Assembly: GCA_037447655.1 (NCBI GenBank)
Contig: JBBHKE010001952.1
Location: forward strand, 186,001-250,000
From: Zygnema cylindricum
Taxonomy: Eukaryota; Streptophyta; Zygnematophyceae; Zygnematales; Zygnemataceae
Direction: 5' to 3'
DNA: 64,000 nt
Shown: in pieces, positions 11,011-21,800 of the stretch
Numbering within the stretch: position 1 is the first letter of the stretch
Layout of the letters: the number at the start of each line of letters is the position of its first letter
The notes under the pieces: model-generated
The model's input: the letters and a program-made list of their open reading frames with translations, nothing else
Database searches by the model: none
What the model was told of the DNA's origin: nothing
Position numbers and translations under genes: made by a program

Positions 11011-11743
11011 TAGTGTTGTGTATTGAAGGCCATTTGCCAATATTCGATATGTGCCTAATTTTGAGTACCCGATAACCGGTATACTGCTTCGATGTATCGA
11101 GAAGCCCAATATCGAGATATTTAGCCGATATATCGGAAGATAATTCGATATCTTTTTTATAGGAATGGAGCAGGATAAATTAAAAAGCACGATGGTAAAC
11201 CATCTGAGTCCGGGGGTACAAAAGGGGTGGCATGGCCAAAACAGAAAAACTACAATAAAAAACAAAGAGAGCGACGGGAACACAAAAAAAAAGGAAACAA
11301 CAACAAGGAAAATAAAAGCAGTCAAACTCCAAATAAAAAATAAAAAGCACGGCAACTCTCAAAACCAAAACTACAACCCCAACCCCAACTCAATTAAATA
11401 TCTACGAAAAGCAACCCCGTAAGTCCCCCCAGCACGGGGGAACGTGATGTATACAAGTGACTCTATGCCAAAAAAAAATCAAAAGCCCTCCCCTCCTCTC
11501 CCCAATGGCGTGCGCTCAGTTGGGGGGGGGGGGGGTAGGGGGAGGGGGTATTTTGTATGGTTTGCCGTGCTATTTTTCGTACGATTTACTGTACTAACCT
11601 GTGCGGACCCCCACCTCCAACAAAATACATTGCGATTATTTTTGTTGATCCCGAAGCAATATATCGAGCCCTTCCACCATTCGATATTTGCTATATCGAA
11701 TACGGATTTATCGAGATAAATTTTTACCCGATACACAACACTA
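11011..11743. mobile_element. Non-autonomous DNA transposon, possibly hAT-like
   Basis: The ends match as inverted repeats: TAGTGTTGTGTAT at 11011-11023 and its reverse complement at 11731-11743. Both flanks carry many TATCGA-type motifs. The interior has an A-rich stretch, a G-run near 11521 and no transposase. TAGTGTTG-type ends suggest hAT, but I find no 8-bp target duplication. Confidence 0.5.
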
Positions 11744-11880
11744 CACCGTGAATCGCTTATAGTGTTAAGAAATTATTAGTGTAAAGAAAAAAATAGTGTT
11801 ATTAACGCTTTACACCGTTTCATTACCTCACGCCAACAAAACATCAACTCTTATTTATACATCTAACACTAATTAGGATA
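11740..11880. mobile_element. Terminus of a DNA transposon family shared with 30.5-31.0 kb
   Basis: ACTACACCGTGAATCGC and the following bases (11740-11769) match the reverse complement of 30971-31001 at about 25 of 30 positions. Subterminal motifs of the type TTAGTGTAAAG and TTAACGCTTTAC recur in both places. The other end was not found. Confidence 0.4.
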
Positions 11881-12340
11881 CACATTTCCATAGTGTTGCC
11901 CCGTCAGCCTATGTTCACATAGTCAACGTTTGAACAAGTGAGAACAGCTCTGCGTGACTTTATTACTAAGAATCAATTTCAAGAGAGGTTTCACGTGTCA
12001 GGGCCACTCACTTTTCGGACTCAACGCCGTTATCAGACACTATTTCTGTATGTTTGAACCAAAAAACGAGCAGTTTTAGAAAGGATTATCACAGTTTGTG
12101 CACTTCACTAATAAAAAACCAACCAAATTAGAGACAATGACACTAATTAAACCGTACCTATATTAATGAAGAGAAAAAAATGGTATTATTAATTCTATTT
12201 AAGATTCAAAGGTCAAAAATTAGGGGCGCAGATATAGCGTTATTATCACTACAGGCGATCCAAGGTGTACTTGGCGCTCACACTAATTTTTCTTCACCTC
12301 TAGCAAACAATGAGCAGTGTCACGTCTGTGCGTCGTCGAC
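11881..12340. other. Spacer, no gene seen
   Basis: It may be interior of the DNA transposon starting at 11740. I see no coding signal. Confidence 0.3.
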
Positions 12341-12599
12341 CGAGTTAGAAAGTGAAAGTGAGAGAGTCGCGTGGGAGCTTTGCTAAAGAGCCTTTCGGCC
12401 CACCGGCATTTTGCCATTGGCAACACGCGGCGAGCGACGCTAACTGGGCGGCTGATGGACCGGCTACCACAAGGCTACCGCGAGCGATTGGGAGAAAGCT
12501 ACGGGGCAAGGGAGAGGGGATCGTAGGCGTGAGAGGAGGAAAGGGGGGAGGGGGGGGAGTAGAAAAGGGGGGGAAGGACTCCCGCTCCATCTGTCGGCA

Positions 12600-13187
12600 A
12601 GGCTTTTTCTGGAGCCTTCGGAGGAGGGGAGAGAGGGGGGAGAGAAAGAACGAGACAGAGAAGGGACAGGGAGGGGAGAGAGAAGGAAGAGGAGAGCAAA
12701 GAGAGAGAGAGAGAGATGGACAAAGAGAGCGCGAACGTGAGAGAGGGAGAGGACGGAGGAAGGGAAACGGAGAGGGGGAGAAAGAGAGGGACAGAGCGAG
12801 AGGCAAGAGAGAGAGGGGGGGAAGAAATAGAGGAAAAGTGCGAGAGGCAAGTAGGAAGGGAGGGAGGGAGAGAGGGAGAGTGAGAGGAGAAAGATGGAAT
12901 GGGAGAGAGAAAAGGTAGGGTCAGAAAGGGAGAGATAGAAAGGGGAGAAAGAAAGAGAAGGAGAGAGAAACTGGGAAAGAGATGGAAGAGATAGGAGGGG
13001 AGAGAGGAAGAGAGAGATGGACAGGTGAGAGAGAGAGAGGAGAGAGGTGAGGAGAGAAGAGGAGAGGAGAGGAGGGGAGGGGAGGGGAGGGGAGAGGAGG
13101 GGAGGGGAGGGGAGGGGAGAGGAGAGGAGAGGAGAGGAGAGGAGAGGAGAGGAGAGGGGAGAGGAGAGGAGAGGAGAGGAGAGGACA
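12600..13187 (+). repeat. Long GA-only polypurine tract with GGAGA microsatellite
   Basis: The plus strand is nearly all G and A for almost 600 bases, ending in a regular (GGAGA)n-type array at about 13040-13185. Long open frames on both strands here are low-complexity (Ser/Leu/Pro or Arg/Glu/Gly) and not genes. Confidence 0.9.
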
Positions 13188-14380
13188 TGCAGTTGGGAAT
13201 TTAGGTTCGAACTAAAGAAACTTCGTGCTATTATATGCTTTAAGATTGCCACACTAAAAAGTGTTGGGGTGTACAACATGGACTTTTTGGGATGTTAGAT
13301 GGATATTAAACAAACCTATGCCTTCTTCTATCCTTATAAGAATCGGGAAAAAATATTCCGTCAGTTATTTGACAAGAATCATAAAACAAATTTTGCTACA
13401 CCGAATATGTTTTGCAAAACTGGGGCTAATATATACATAAGTAGTAAATCTGGTGAAAGTAAAATTAAGGGCAGATAAAAAAGGGCATGCATTATACCTC
13501 CTCAAGTATCCAACAGATCCAAGTAGTAAAATATGGCGACAGTGACAATTAATACGAACAAAACTTTTACCATTTTGGGCAAATTTCTCAACTTTCCCAC
13601 AATTCGTCCAATCGGCCCACCGACTTCCACTTTCGACTCACCTCCTGCGAGATACATCACATGTGACAAGTGTCACATTTTTACTTTTTGAAGTCAAATT
13701 GATAACAACAACAAAGTTTTTCCATGTATGCGTATTCACATGAGTACAAAACCGTCCTTGGTGACCTCTGCATTCTGACGTAATAAGACGTAATTGTTTT
13801 TCCGACGGTCAAGAAGACCTTTTTTTAAAAAACATTGGGGACAACAAATTCACAGGAAAGGACGAGAAAAAAAATCTATAGGCCGCAAACGGAACAGAAA
13901 AAAAAATTGCGGACGCAAGTGAGATAATTGTTACTTAGTACATGAAATGGTACATATCCCATGAGATATTTTTATTTAGGCCTTTTTAAATTCCAGCCGT
14001 TGGATTTGTAAAATCCATCAGTCCTGTTTTAAGAACAGCTTTAACCCCCTTTTAACCCCTTAAAAATACTTTATTTTTCCAAAACCTTTAGGCCATTTTT
14101 ATGCCTATTCTCTATCTTTTGACACGCAACTTAACCTAAAATTGAACCTTTATTTTTTACAGCCCCATACAATATGTTGTACACAATGGGTTTTGTGAAC
14201 ATTGTACCACAAAACATATTGTTTGCATACAGTACGGGCCTATTGTACCGCACTTTAAAACTAAGTTTTGAATCGTAAAATTCAGTTCAACTAATATGTT
14301 GTTAAGTAATAAACACAAATCCCTTTCAATCTCGATTCACAGAAAATAAAAAACAGAAATCAGCACAAAAAAAAAAAAAC
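13188..14380. other. Spacer downstream of PIG-T, no gene seen
   Basis: AT-rich. It contains one copy of the palindrome ATGTGACA-AG-TGTCACAT at 13661-13678. No coding similarity was recognised. Confidence 0.4.
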
Positions 14381-17300
14381 TCAAACAAATTGCGAAAAAA
14401 ATATTCTCTCCCATAGCCCAAAGGAAAAAAAGTAAGTACCTTTCGTGGCAGCCGTGGCTGTCTTACGCTCCTCCTCTCCCAGTCGTCTTCTTAAAGTGTT
14501 GATAATAGAGCCAAAAAACATGGCTAGCACGGTACAAGTGAGAGTGATAGTATTGTAAGGCATACTAAAATCGGGGAGAGGAAGAGGAACCACAAGAATT
14601 TCTGTGTACACTCGAAACGGTTTCCATGTCTGAGAAAAACACAGTCCGTTCAACACAAACTGTCAAAACAGAACAGAAGACGTTTTTCTCGGGTTTTGGC
14701 GGTACATTTAAATTCATCCGTTCAGTTACGATATTAATAAGATCCAAATTTCTCCAATGAGAAATCAGAAACTGAGAAATTTCCTCATGCAACTTTCTAG
14801 ACCCAGTTTATTGCCATATTTGTAACATGCTTCCTTTTCCTCTAAAGCTCTGACCTGCATGCTCTGTAACAAAGGGCTCCGCGTGACAGATGTCACATTT
14901 TCGTTGGTAGACCAATCGGTTCGCATGGAAACCGTTGGCAAAAAATGAATGATGGCCGACGGAAGATCCATGCCTCGACTTGCATCCGAGGGATGTTCAT
15001 CCACATACAAATAACCCTACCACAAGCAGAAAAACAGAAAAACCTTTCAAATGAATCAACAGAAAAAAAAAAAGGTTCAGTTCCATCTCCACAGACAAAA
15101 CTCACAAAACCAGCAGAACACAAAAATCTATCAAAATCTTCTGGTATGTAACCGGGAGAGATTTTTGCAGTCTAAAAGTTTTTGGAAACCCACTTTGTCG
15201 AACTTGATGGACAGTGTGACAGATGTCACATTCAGAGGAATCTTCAGATTTAAGTCTAGTAGTGTCGGTTTTTTGCGATCCTCTGCCAACTCAGCGTGCG
15301 CCCGTGTGGCGACCTCCCAGAGCGCCACCTGGCGGCCATCAAATCTAACTTCCAAAGTGTGAAAATAAAGACGAATAAACCATGGAACGACTTGAAATAC
15401 GGAAACAGTTCTACTCTCAACATCCCGGTTTTCATGCGAGGAGCATTCCTTTTTCAGTTTCGGTTGTTCTAAAGGCTCCTCCTGGAACTCCCTCCACCCC
15501 TGTTCCTCATCATCAAGAAGATCGAAGAAATTTCCTTCTTCGACTTTAGCGAGTTTTCCCAATTTTTTGTCCTTATCTCCGTTTGCTTGAAATTTTATAG
15601 TAATCCCACCTCTCTCATTTCCATATCCAGTAATAAACCGTTGAACGGAAAACGGAACGGCCCGTGGTGCCCATTGCAGTGGTTTTCTCCAAACCATTTT
15701 CACATCTAACAAACCAACTCTCTCATTCTCTCTCCCAGGTTTTGATTTTTGTTCAGTTCTCGCTTTCCACACATCAAACAGAACCAAAACTGACCCTGTT
15801 TTCCCCATTTTCCCCTCACTATCGTCTTCCGGAATCAAAACTTCATTTAATATTACTTCACTTTTGGGAATTATCTCAAACACTTCCCCTGACTTTGCTA
15901 AACCTTGCCAATCCTCCTCCTCTATGCTTTTCCTCAGTTCTCCCGCCCCTCTCTCTTCCTCCCCTCCAACTTCCTTAGCATGTAAAGTTGCTTCAAGTAG
16001 ATTTCTCTCAAGTTCAACATAAACTCGACTCTCATCTGCCAAAAGACATGGACTGGAAATTTCTCTTTCAAATAAAGACGAAACAGACCAATCAGGTAAT
16101 AGCTTCGGTGTCCTTCCTCCCTCTCCTGGTCTTCCTCCACTCTTCCCTCTCTCCCCTCTGACTTTGACTTTTGGCTCGAGCACTAAAGTAAGAGTTTGAA
16201 GCAACGTAATCTCGATTGAATCGTCATTTAACCCTACCCCTTTAGTACTAACATGCATTCTCATAGAATGATAATTTGCACCGTAAATTGTCGGTCGATG
16301 GAACAGAGTTGCAAGACCGGCTTTATCTCGACAGGGAAGAAGTTTTAACCAGGGAGTTAAATTTTCTGTGCAAACAGCTTCTCTGGGCAGAGCCCCATAT
16401 CGAACAGAATTTTCTGCATTCAAGTTTGGTTTGTCTCTACCTTCATTTTCTCCCTTCTCTATTTCTTCTCCCCAACTTTCCTCATTTTTACATGTCCGTC
16501 CAGGACCACCAGTTGGATTTTCTCGGTTGCCGGTGTTTTCTTTGTCTGCCCGAGTTTCTCGGTCAGGATGAAAAAAACTTTTCGGAGGTGTAGCAGTGGT
16601 TGCCGCAGATTCAAGAAAATTGAGAGAAGCACAAAATAATCCTGACAGGGAATGAGTCAAATTTCGCCACATGGCGTCCACCTGGCGATTCCCGAAAAAC
16701 CATTGAACCTCTTCAGACAAGAATGTTGGTGAAAAAAAAACAAGCAAATAAAGTAGAACTAAAAGACAAAAGATAGGATTTGCGCAAAAAATACGACTTC
16801 GGCAACAAGACCAGATTTAACAAAAGCTGAACACAAAATCAAAAAAAGTAAAAAAAAAATCCTTCAATTTCGCAGATTTTAACCTGAAATTCCGCTCATA
16901 CAAGCGGAACTGTATGAGAGACGATGAAAACAGAAGCTAAAACAAAAACTATAACATAATCAACAACTCAATGAACACCGTACAAACATCAAATCGGAAC
17001 AAATTATGACCCCCTGTAACTTTAAAAACCAGGGTTGGAAATCCAGGCCTGGTTGGGAGAGGAGCCGAACCAGGCCCAGAGCTCCACTCCTGGCGGCTTG
17101 GAGTTTTCCCGTGTGATGACGTCAGCAGAGCCCCAACTCTGTGACTGCCAACGGCCGCGAGTGAAGCTCAGCTCCGCAGCACGGATTCGTTCTTGCCGAA
17201 CCTGGGAGGGGGAGAGGGACAGGGAGGGGGAGGGGGAGGAGGAGGGAGAGAGAAAGAGAGAGAGGGAGAGGGAGACATCATTCAAACGCAAGCCATACTT

Positions 17301-18446
17301 AATCTCTCGTCGTGCAATAAAAATTTCTATCTCACAAAAGATAAAACATAAATGACCAATGGATACGATGAAAGTAAGTGTACTTTTACTATTATTATAA
17401 TTACAATTGTTCTTGATATGGTTATTATCATTACTAGTTTGCATTATAAGCATAAAATTAAGGTTTTTTCCAAGTTGATTGCAATTTAAAATCGCTAACA
17501 AATGATAGTGTAGTGACTATTGGTAAAAGTATATCGTAAAACTTATGTGTTACAAAACTGCCTAGTCTCCCAATTCCTATGTCCAATATTCCTCCTTAAA
17601 TATTTTACAGTCCATGTTTCACAATTCAGGTTCTTGTTTCTTGTCCAATGTTGTTTTTCCTTCCCATCGAAACTCGGTGGTCCTCATCCAATGTTTCCTT
17701 TTCCATTTTCACTCTTTATGCGGTAAGTTAGATGCATTATGTTTTGTTTAGGATCCTCATCCTCCAATGGTCTATGTTCTATGCGTTGTGCCGTATGCTC
17801 CATGACCCACCATCCTTGTTCCTTTACCCCACCCAATGTTTATGTACGTTCTTTTCCAATAATTTATGTTTTATGTTCCACGCGTTACTCAACATTTTGG
17901 TGTTTTGTGTTTTATGTTCCACGCTCCTTGCACCTTATCCCATTTTCCACGTTATGTGTTCCAACTGGAAAAATGTGATCTGGTTCCTTTTTCCATATCG
18001 GACTCCATTCTGGTTGCTCCACTTTCAAAAACCATCATTGTATTCGAAATTTGCAGAAAAAGAAAAGTCATTGCCTTTCGTTTGCAAAAAAAATAAATAA
18101 TATATTCTATATCCTCCTCAAGCACACACAAGGGTCACACGTACGGAGCTGCTTCACCCACCAACTGCTCAACAGCCTTCGGAAAAATGGTCGTGTGGCG
18201 CCCTCCATGCGCGCCACGTGGCAGCAGCGTATTCGAGAACAGGAAGTGTGCCAGAATTTTGCCATCTGGAAGAGGCCTCAGAAGAAGCTCCTCTGTAAAC
18301 CTTTCGGGGGAACGTTTTGAAACGTCGGGCTCGGTTTCCGAAGAACACGAGGAGTCGTATTTATGGCGGATGTTAAATTCTTTCGGAAAGTTTAGGGCGC
18401 AAGAAGTTGAGAGAAGGAAAGAAAAGAGCAGCCAGACAGCGACCAT
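14381..18446 (-). CDS. PIGT: GPI transamidase subunit PIG-T (Gpi16), five exons
   Basis: ER membrane subunit of the complex that attaches GPI anchors to proteins. Exons on the minus strand: 18446-18162, 17201-17049, 16681-15194, 15016-14855 and 14629 to about 14381. Introns 1-4 join in phase 0 and restore the family sequence at each junction. Exon 1 starts with a signal peptide (MVAVWLLFSFLLSTSCAL) and reaches the motif LLLRPLPDGKILAHF. Exon 2 has FTRGRW and KPPGVELWAWF. Exon 3 has NLTHSLSGLFCASLNFLES, CTENLTPWLKLLPCRDKAGL, the ITGYGNERGG box and FQVVPWF. Exon 4 has VDEHPSDASRG. Exon 5 has the membrane helix segment (DFSMPYNTITLTCTVLAMFFG) and RRRLGEEER. About 778 residues, longer than the roughly 580-650 usual, because exon 3 carries charged inserts. 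Intron 2 appears to use a GC donor. The true 3' end may lie in a further exon, since GTAAGA and GTACTT donors follow GEEER. Confidence 0.9.
17202..17275 (-). other. Pyrimidine-rich 3' end of PIG-T intron 1
   Basis: On the coding strand this is an extended C/T tract ending CTCCCAG before exon 2, a long polypyrimidine tract at a splice acceptor. The intron spans 17202-18161 and holds nothing else I recognise. Confidence 0.6.
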
Positions 18447-19549
18447 GGCTGTGGCTCCAGCTCCCGACGCAAAGGTTTCGCTTTACTGTAGTGTTGTTCA
18501 AATCGTGCGATTTTTTCAAATTTTCCGATTGAAAAGTATAATTCGTGACGATTTTGAAAATCGCAAAAAAACGTCTGCTGTAAACTGGAACTAGCAATTT
18601 ACGGGAAAAGTACAATAATTCCCGTAATATGTACGGTTTTTTTACGGATATGTACGGAATTCGAGGAAATGATACGTCGTAGTTATTGGTACTTTCTGCC
18701 AGTGAACTGAACAGCAATATCACGGAACTTGTACGTCTCTTCATCGAAAATGTACGCACATTTTCGAAAAGAGACGTTGAACGCCACACTTTTTTCGCGC
18801 GCGTTTTTTTATGTCGTGCAATGCTTAATGTGAAAAATGTCATTTGTACATGGTCTATACTTTATTTTTTTCCAGTCGTGTGCTGTCTGGTAGATAGAGA
18901 GAGAAGGCAAAGAGAAGGCGGCCATGGCTACGTGTCAGATAGGGTAAGACATACGGAATTTGATAAAAATGTGTCTAAATTTGATAAAATTGTGCCCTTA
19001 CAAACGTTCGAACCCGGGGGTGACAAAGTCTAATCTTCTTTCACATTCTGTGCTACCAGTTGATGAAGGAATTCCGATACTTAAATGAAGTGTCATATTT
19101 ATTTAAACATTTATAATACTTTAGAGCTCATTTAACGGGAAACTTACAAACGGCGCTATATGTAAAAAAAAAATTGTTTTAATTTGACGAAATTGTACAG
19201 ATGAAAATTCATTAACGATTTTTTACAATTTGTTCAAAAGGTTCAATGCGTTCGTTACGTATAATTCGTCACGATTGAAACGTTCGCACTAATCGCTATG
19301 AACAACTATGCTTTACTGGTTCGGTGCACAATTATAAAGTGGCACGGTATAAAATACAGTGCACGCAAGTTCTGTATATTTTCCCGCCATTTCAACCTTA
19401 CGCACAACAATTTGTATATTCAAACGACGACTTTTGTCGGTTCATTACACGGCAATATAATAATTAAAAACTGCAAAGGCAATTATTGTATATCTTTAAA
19501 GTGTTGTGTACCTGTAAGAAACTCATCGCGATAAAACCGATACCGATAG
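18447..19549. other. PIG-T upstream region, no gene seen
   Basis: Probably contains the PIG-T promoter just above 18446. No coding similarity on either strand. Confidence 0.4.
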
Positions 19550-19834
19550 TTATCGATTATTGAAGGTTTGTACTTTTGCCGTAATAAATTCTTTTTCCTT
19601 GAAGCTGAGTGGATACTCCTTCTGCCAAACAATCGCCGTCTCGTCTATCAAATCATTACGAAAGGGGGTCCCTTTGTAAATGCCATTGTCGGTCTCTGAC
19701 CAAGAAAACACCTGTTTGTTCTCCTCTAACGGTTTGGACAGCAGGGCATTCTCTTCTAACGGTTTGGACAGCAGGGCCTTCTGCTGGGGTTCTAGCTGCT
19801 CCTCTAAGGTCCAATCCATCTTCTCGGGTTCCAC
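19550..19834 (-). pseudogene. N-terminal reverse transcriptase fragment of the Gypsy-DNMT element
   Basis: The frame reads like the entry to a Ty3/Gypsy RT: KQVFSWSETDNGI, then IVWQKEYPLSFKEKEFI, resembling the usual stretch ahead of the first RT motif. It stops at 19550, where unrelated sequence begins, so no catalytic residues are present. A direct duplication of about 30 bp (19722-19782) repeats the motif LLSKPLEEN. Confidence 0.6.
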
Positions 19835-20094
19835 CGCTGCCCATACTTCGAAGGCCTACCCCAGCGGGAGATGTCTAATTCCAACTCTACTTGTGGGTCT
19901 ACTTCTCCTCCTCTTGTTAGGACGCTACTACTGACAATTTTCGCTTAGCTGTCCCTTTCCGAGCCCCCGCTCCCCCCCACTGAGGAATCCCTTGATTGGG
20001 GTGAAATGCTCGGAATGGAAACTTTTGATGAGAAAGTTTTTCTCCTTGCCTCTCTTCCCCCCTCGAGCTGGAAGTTGGCATGTGTTGCTAACAA

Positions 20095-21163
20095 CTATGG
20101 GGCTTGAAGGTAACTAGCCCTGGACTGTGGAGATTGTAGACTATCAAAGGCAAGAGAACGTTTTAACACCCATGTGATTGCATTCAAATCCATGCTCTGT
20201 TCGAGTAGGCTGCACCTCTGGAGGTATGATATACCTGGGGCGGTCGTTGTTGTTGGTCGAAATCCCATTGCCTGTTCTCGTTCCTCGACTTTCGGTGTTG
20301 TCCAGACTCCCGCCTTGCTGTCGAATATCATTCCTGTCGCTCCTTTCCGATATGCAAGGGAGTTGGGGAAGAAAACCAGGGTTGGCAAGGCTCGCCTGGG
20401 GGCCTCTGCTTTGTTGCATCAGAACAACAAGGGACGATCAGCCTTGGTCACTGGAGTGGCTATCCGCCCTGGTCCGAGGATTTGTTGCAGAGTTGTCTAG
20501 GATCTATTTTGTGGTTTTGTAAGAGTTGGTGGAGGAAAAAAAAAAGATTAGATTTGTCCAGTAAGTCCGAACTCGGTGAGCCTTTAATCCCAGCTGGGCA
20601 GCATCAAAATCAAGCGGAGCCCCCAAAACCTGCATAACTTGGTTCCAGCTATTGGCGACTTGTTTTCTTTCATCATTTCCCGCGTGGACATTTTCTAAGA
20701 CGTACCCCACTGGTGAGTCTTGCAACTACTGCAGCTATGAAATTAATTTGATCATCTGGAAGAAGGTTCGACTTCGGCTGTCCTAATGCCCTTCACCTTT
20801 TCTTGCTAGAGAGTATCCCTGACACGACCATCCTGCTACTACCACATCTACTCTTTCCAGCATGGCAAGATGGGGTTCCAGGATGTTGTCAACATTTTTG
20901 GGATGACTTTGGTGAACTCTGCAGATTGAGGATATGAGAGGATGTTGGGGATACAATTGGTGAAGTTGTTGTAGTCGGTGTTCACTGACAGCTCGGGCTT
21001 CGGGTGAGATTTCAACGGCTACATAAGACTCCACCTTGTATCCTGCCTTCAAAACAGCTTCTAGGTCCGAGTTGATTTCAAAGAAAAGTGAAAGTATTTG
21101 AAGTCTAGAATCAGGAACTGATAATAACACCACCTGTCGATTGAATTTTCGGTCTTCGGGCAA
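20095..21163 (-). pseudogene. Retrotransposon-borne cytosine-5 DNA methyltransferase domain
   Basis: About 355 codons show C5-MTase motifs in the canonical order I, IV, VI, VIII, IX, X, so this is not the rearranged DRM type. Motif I region: LSLFFEINSDLEAVLKAGYK, with the usual glycines replaced. Motif II: VAVEIS. Motif IV: AGWSCQGYS, catalytic Cys present but the preceding Pro is Ser. Motif VI: LENV. Motif VIII: QLGLKAHRVRTYWTN. Motif IX: EREQAMGF. Motif X-like: LEQSMDLN. Three in-frame TAG codons (20783-20785, 20735-20737, 20726-20728) and one frameshift between 20504 and 20388 make it inactive now. Its active ancestor would methylate cytosine in DNA, possibly the element's own copies. It lies downstream of the protease and upstream of RT. 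Confidence 0.8.
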
Positions 21164-21315
21164 AACCTCCGAAGGTTCTTACCGAGGCTTGGAGGTCTTG
21201 TTCTTTGTAAAAACAATCGAACAAGACTGGTCCACTTCCCGCCGAAGTGTGGCTATCTGTGATAATCTGGTGTGGTATCCCTCGTCCCACCGCTTGGAAA
21301 TAGGGAATTGCTATA

Positions 21316-21800
21316 TCACCTCGGCAATGTCTGTGGCTTTGGCGAGCAGTTCTGAAGTGTGGGTGGCATAAACAAGATAGCATCCGGAAACAAAAACATT
21401 GGTATTCCCCCAATTCCATAAATCCAAGGGTACCACCACCTTGGTCCCCTCGGAATCTCACAGTCCTGAACGGTAAACCGCTCATTCCACACACTTAAAC
21501 CCATATTCAACCTTTTCGAGGTGGCCATCCCCAACAGAATATCAAATTGCTTACCTTCCACCACTAAAAAGGGAATCTGGATTCGAACTCGCTGACCTGC
21601 GTCATCGGAGAACTCGATTAACATAACCTTGATGATCCCGTGAACCAGCCGGCTCCCACTGGTAACCGAGCTCATGCATATGTTACTAGGGCAGATCTCA
21701 GGTAAGAGTTCCTTGGGCATCTGTTGCAAAGGCGTAGTTGTTATTAGAATTGGGAGTGCCTTGGTGTCGACCACAACATCATGGTATCGTTCTTATCCAT
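21316..21800 (-). pseudogene. Retroviral-type aspartic protease of the Gypsy-DNMT element
   Basis: VVVDTKALPILI stands where D-T/S-G-A is expected, so the catalytic triad glycine is Lys. It is followed by about 75 residues ending FDILLGMATSKRL, the usual hydrophobic I-L-G box near the end of the fold. The frame breaks before the methyltransferase. The catalytic loop change implies loss of activity. Confidence 0.6.

Noticed and set aside
12464-13279. 271- and 229-codon minus-strand frames
   Set aside because: Pure translation of the GA/CT tract (Ser/Leu/Pro), with no conserved motif.
16672-16747. PIG-T start at 16747 or 16672
   Set aside because: Upstream exons at 17201-17049 and 18446-18162 encode the conserved N-terminus and a signal peptide, so these are internal positions.
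20095-21163. Host DNA methyltransferase gene
   Set aside because: It sits in line with protease and RT pieces of a Gypsy element on the same strand and lacks host-type N-terminal domains such as BAH, chromo or UBA.
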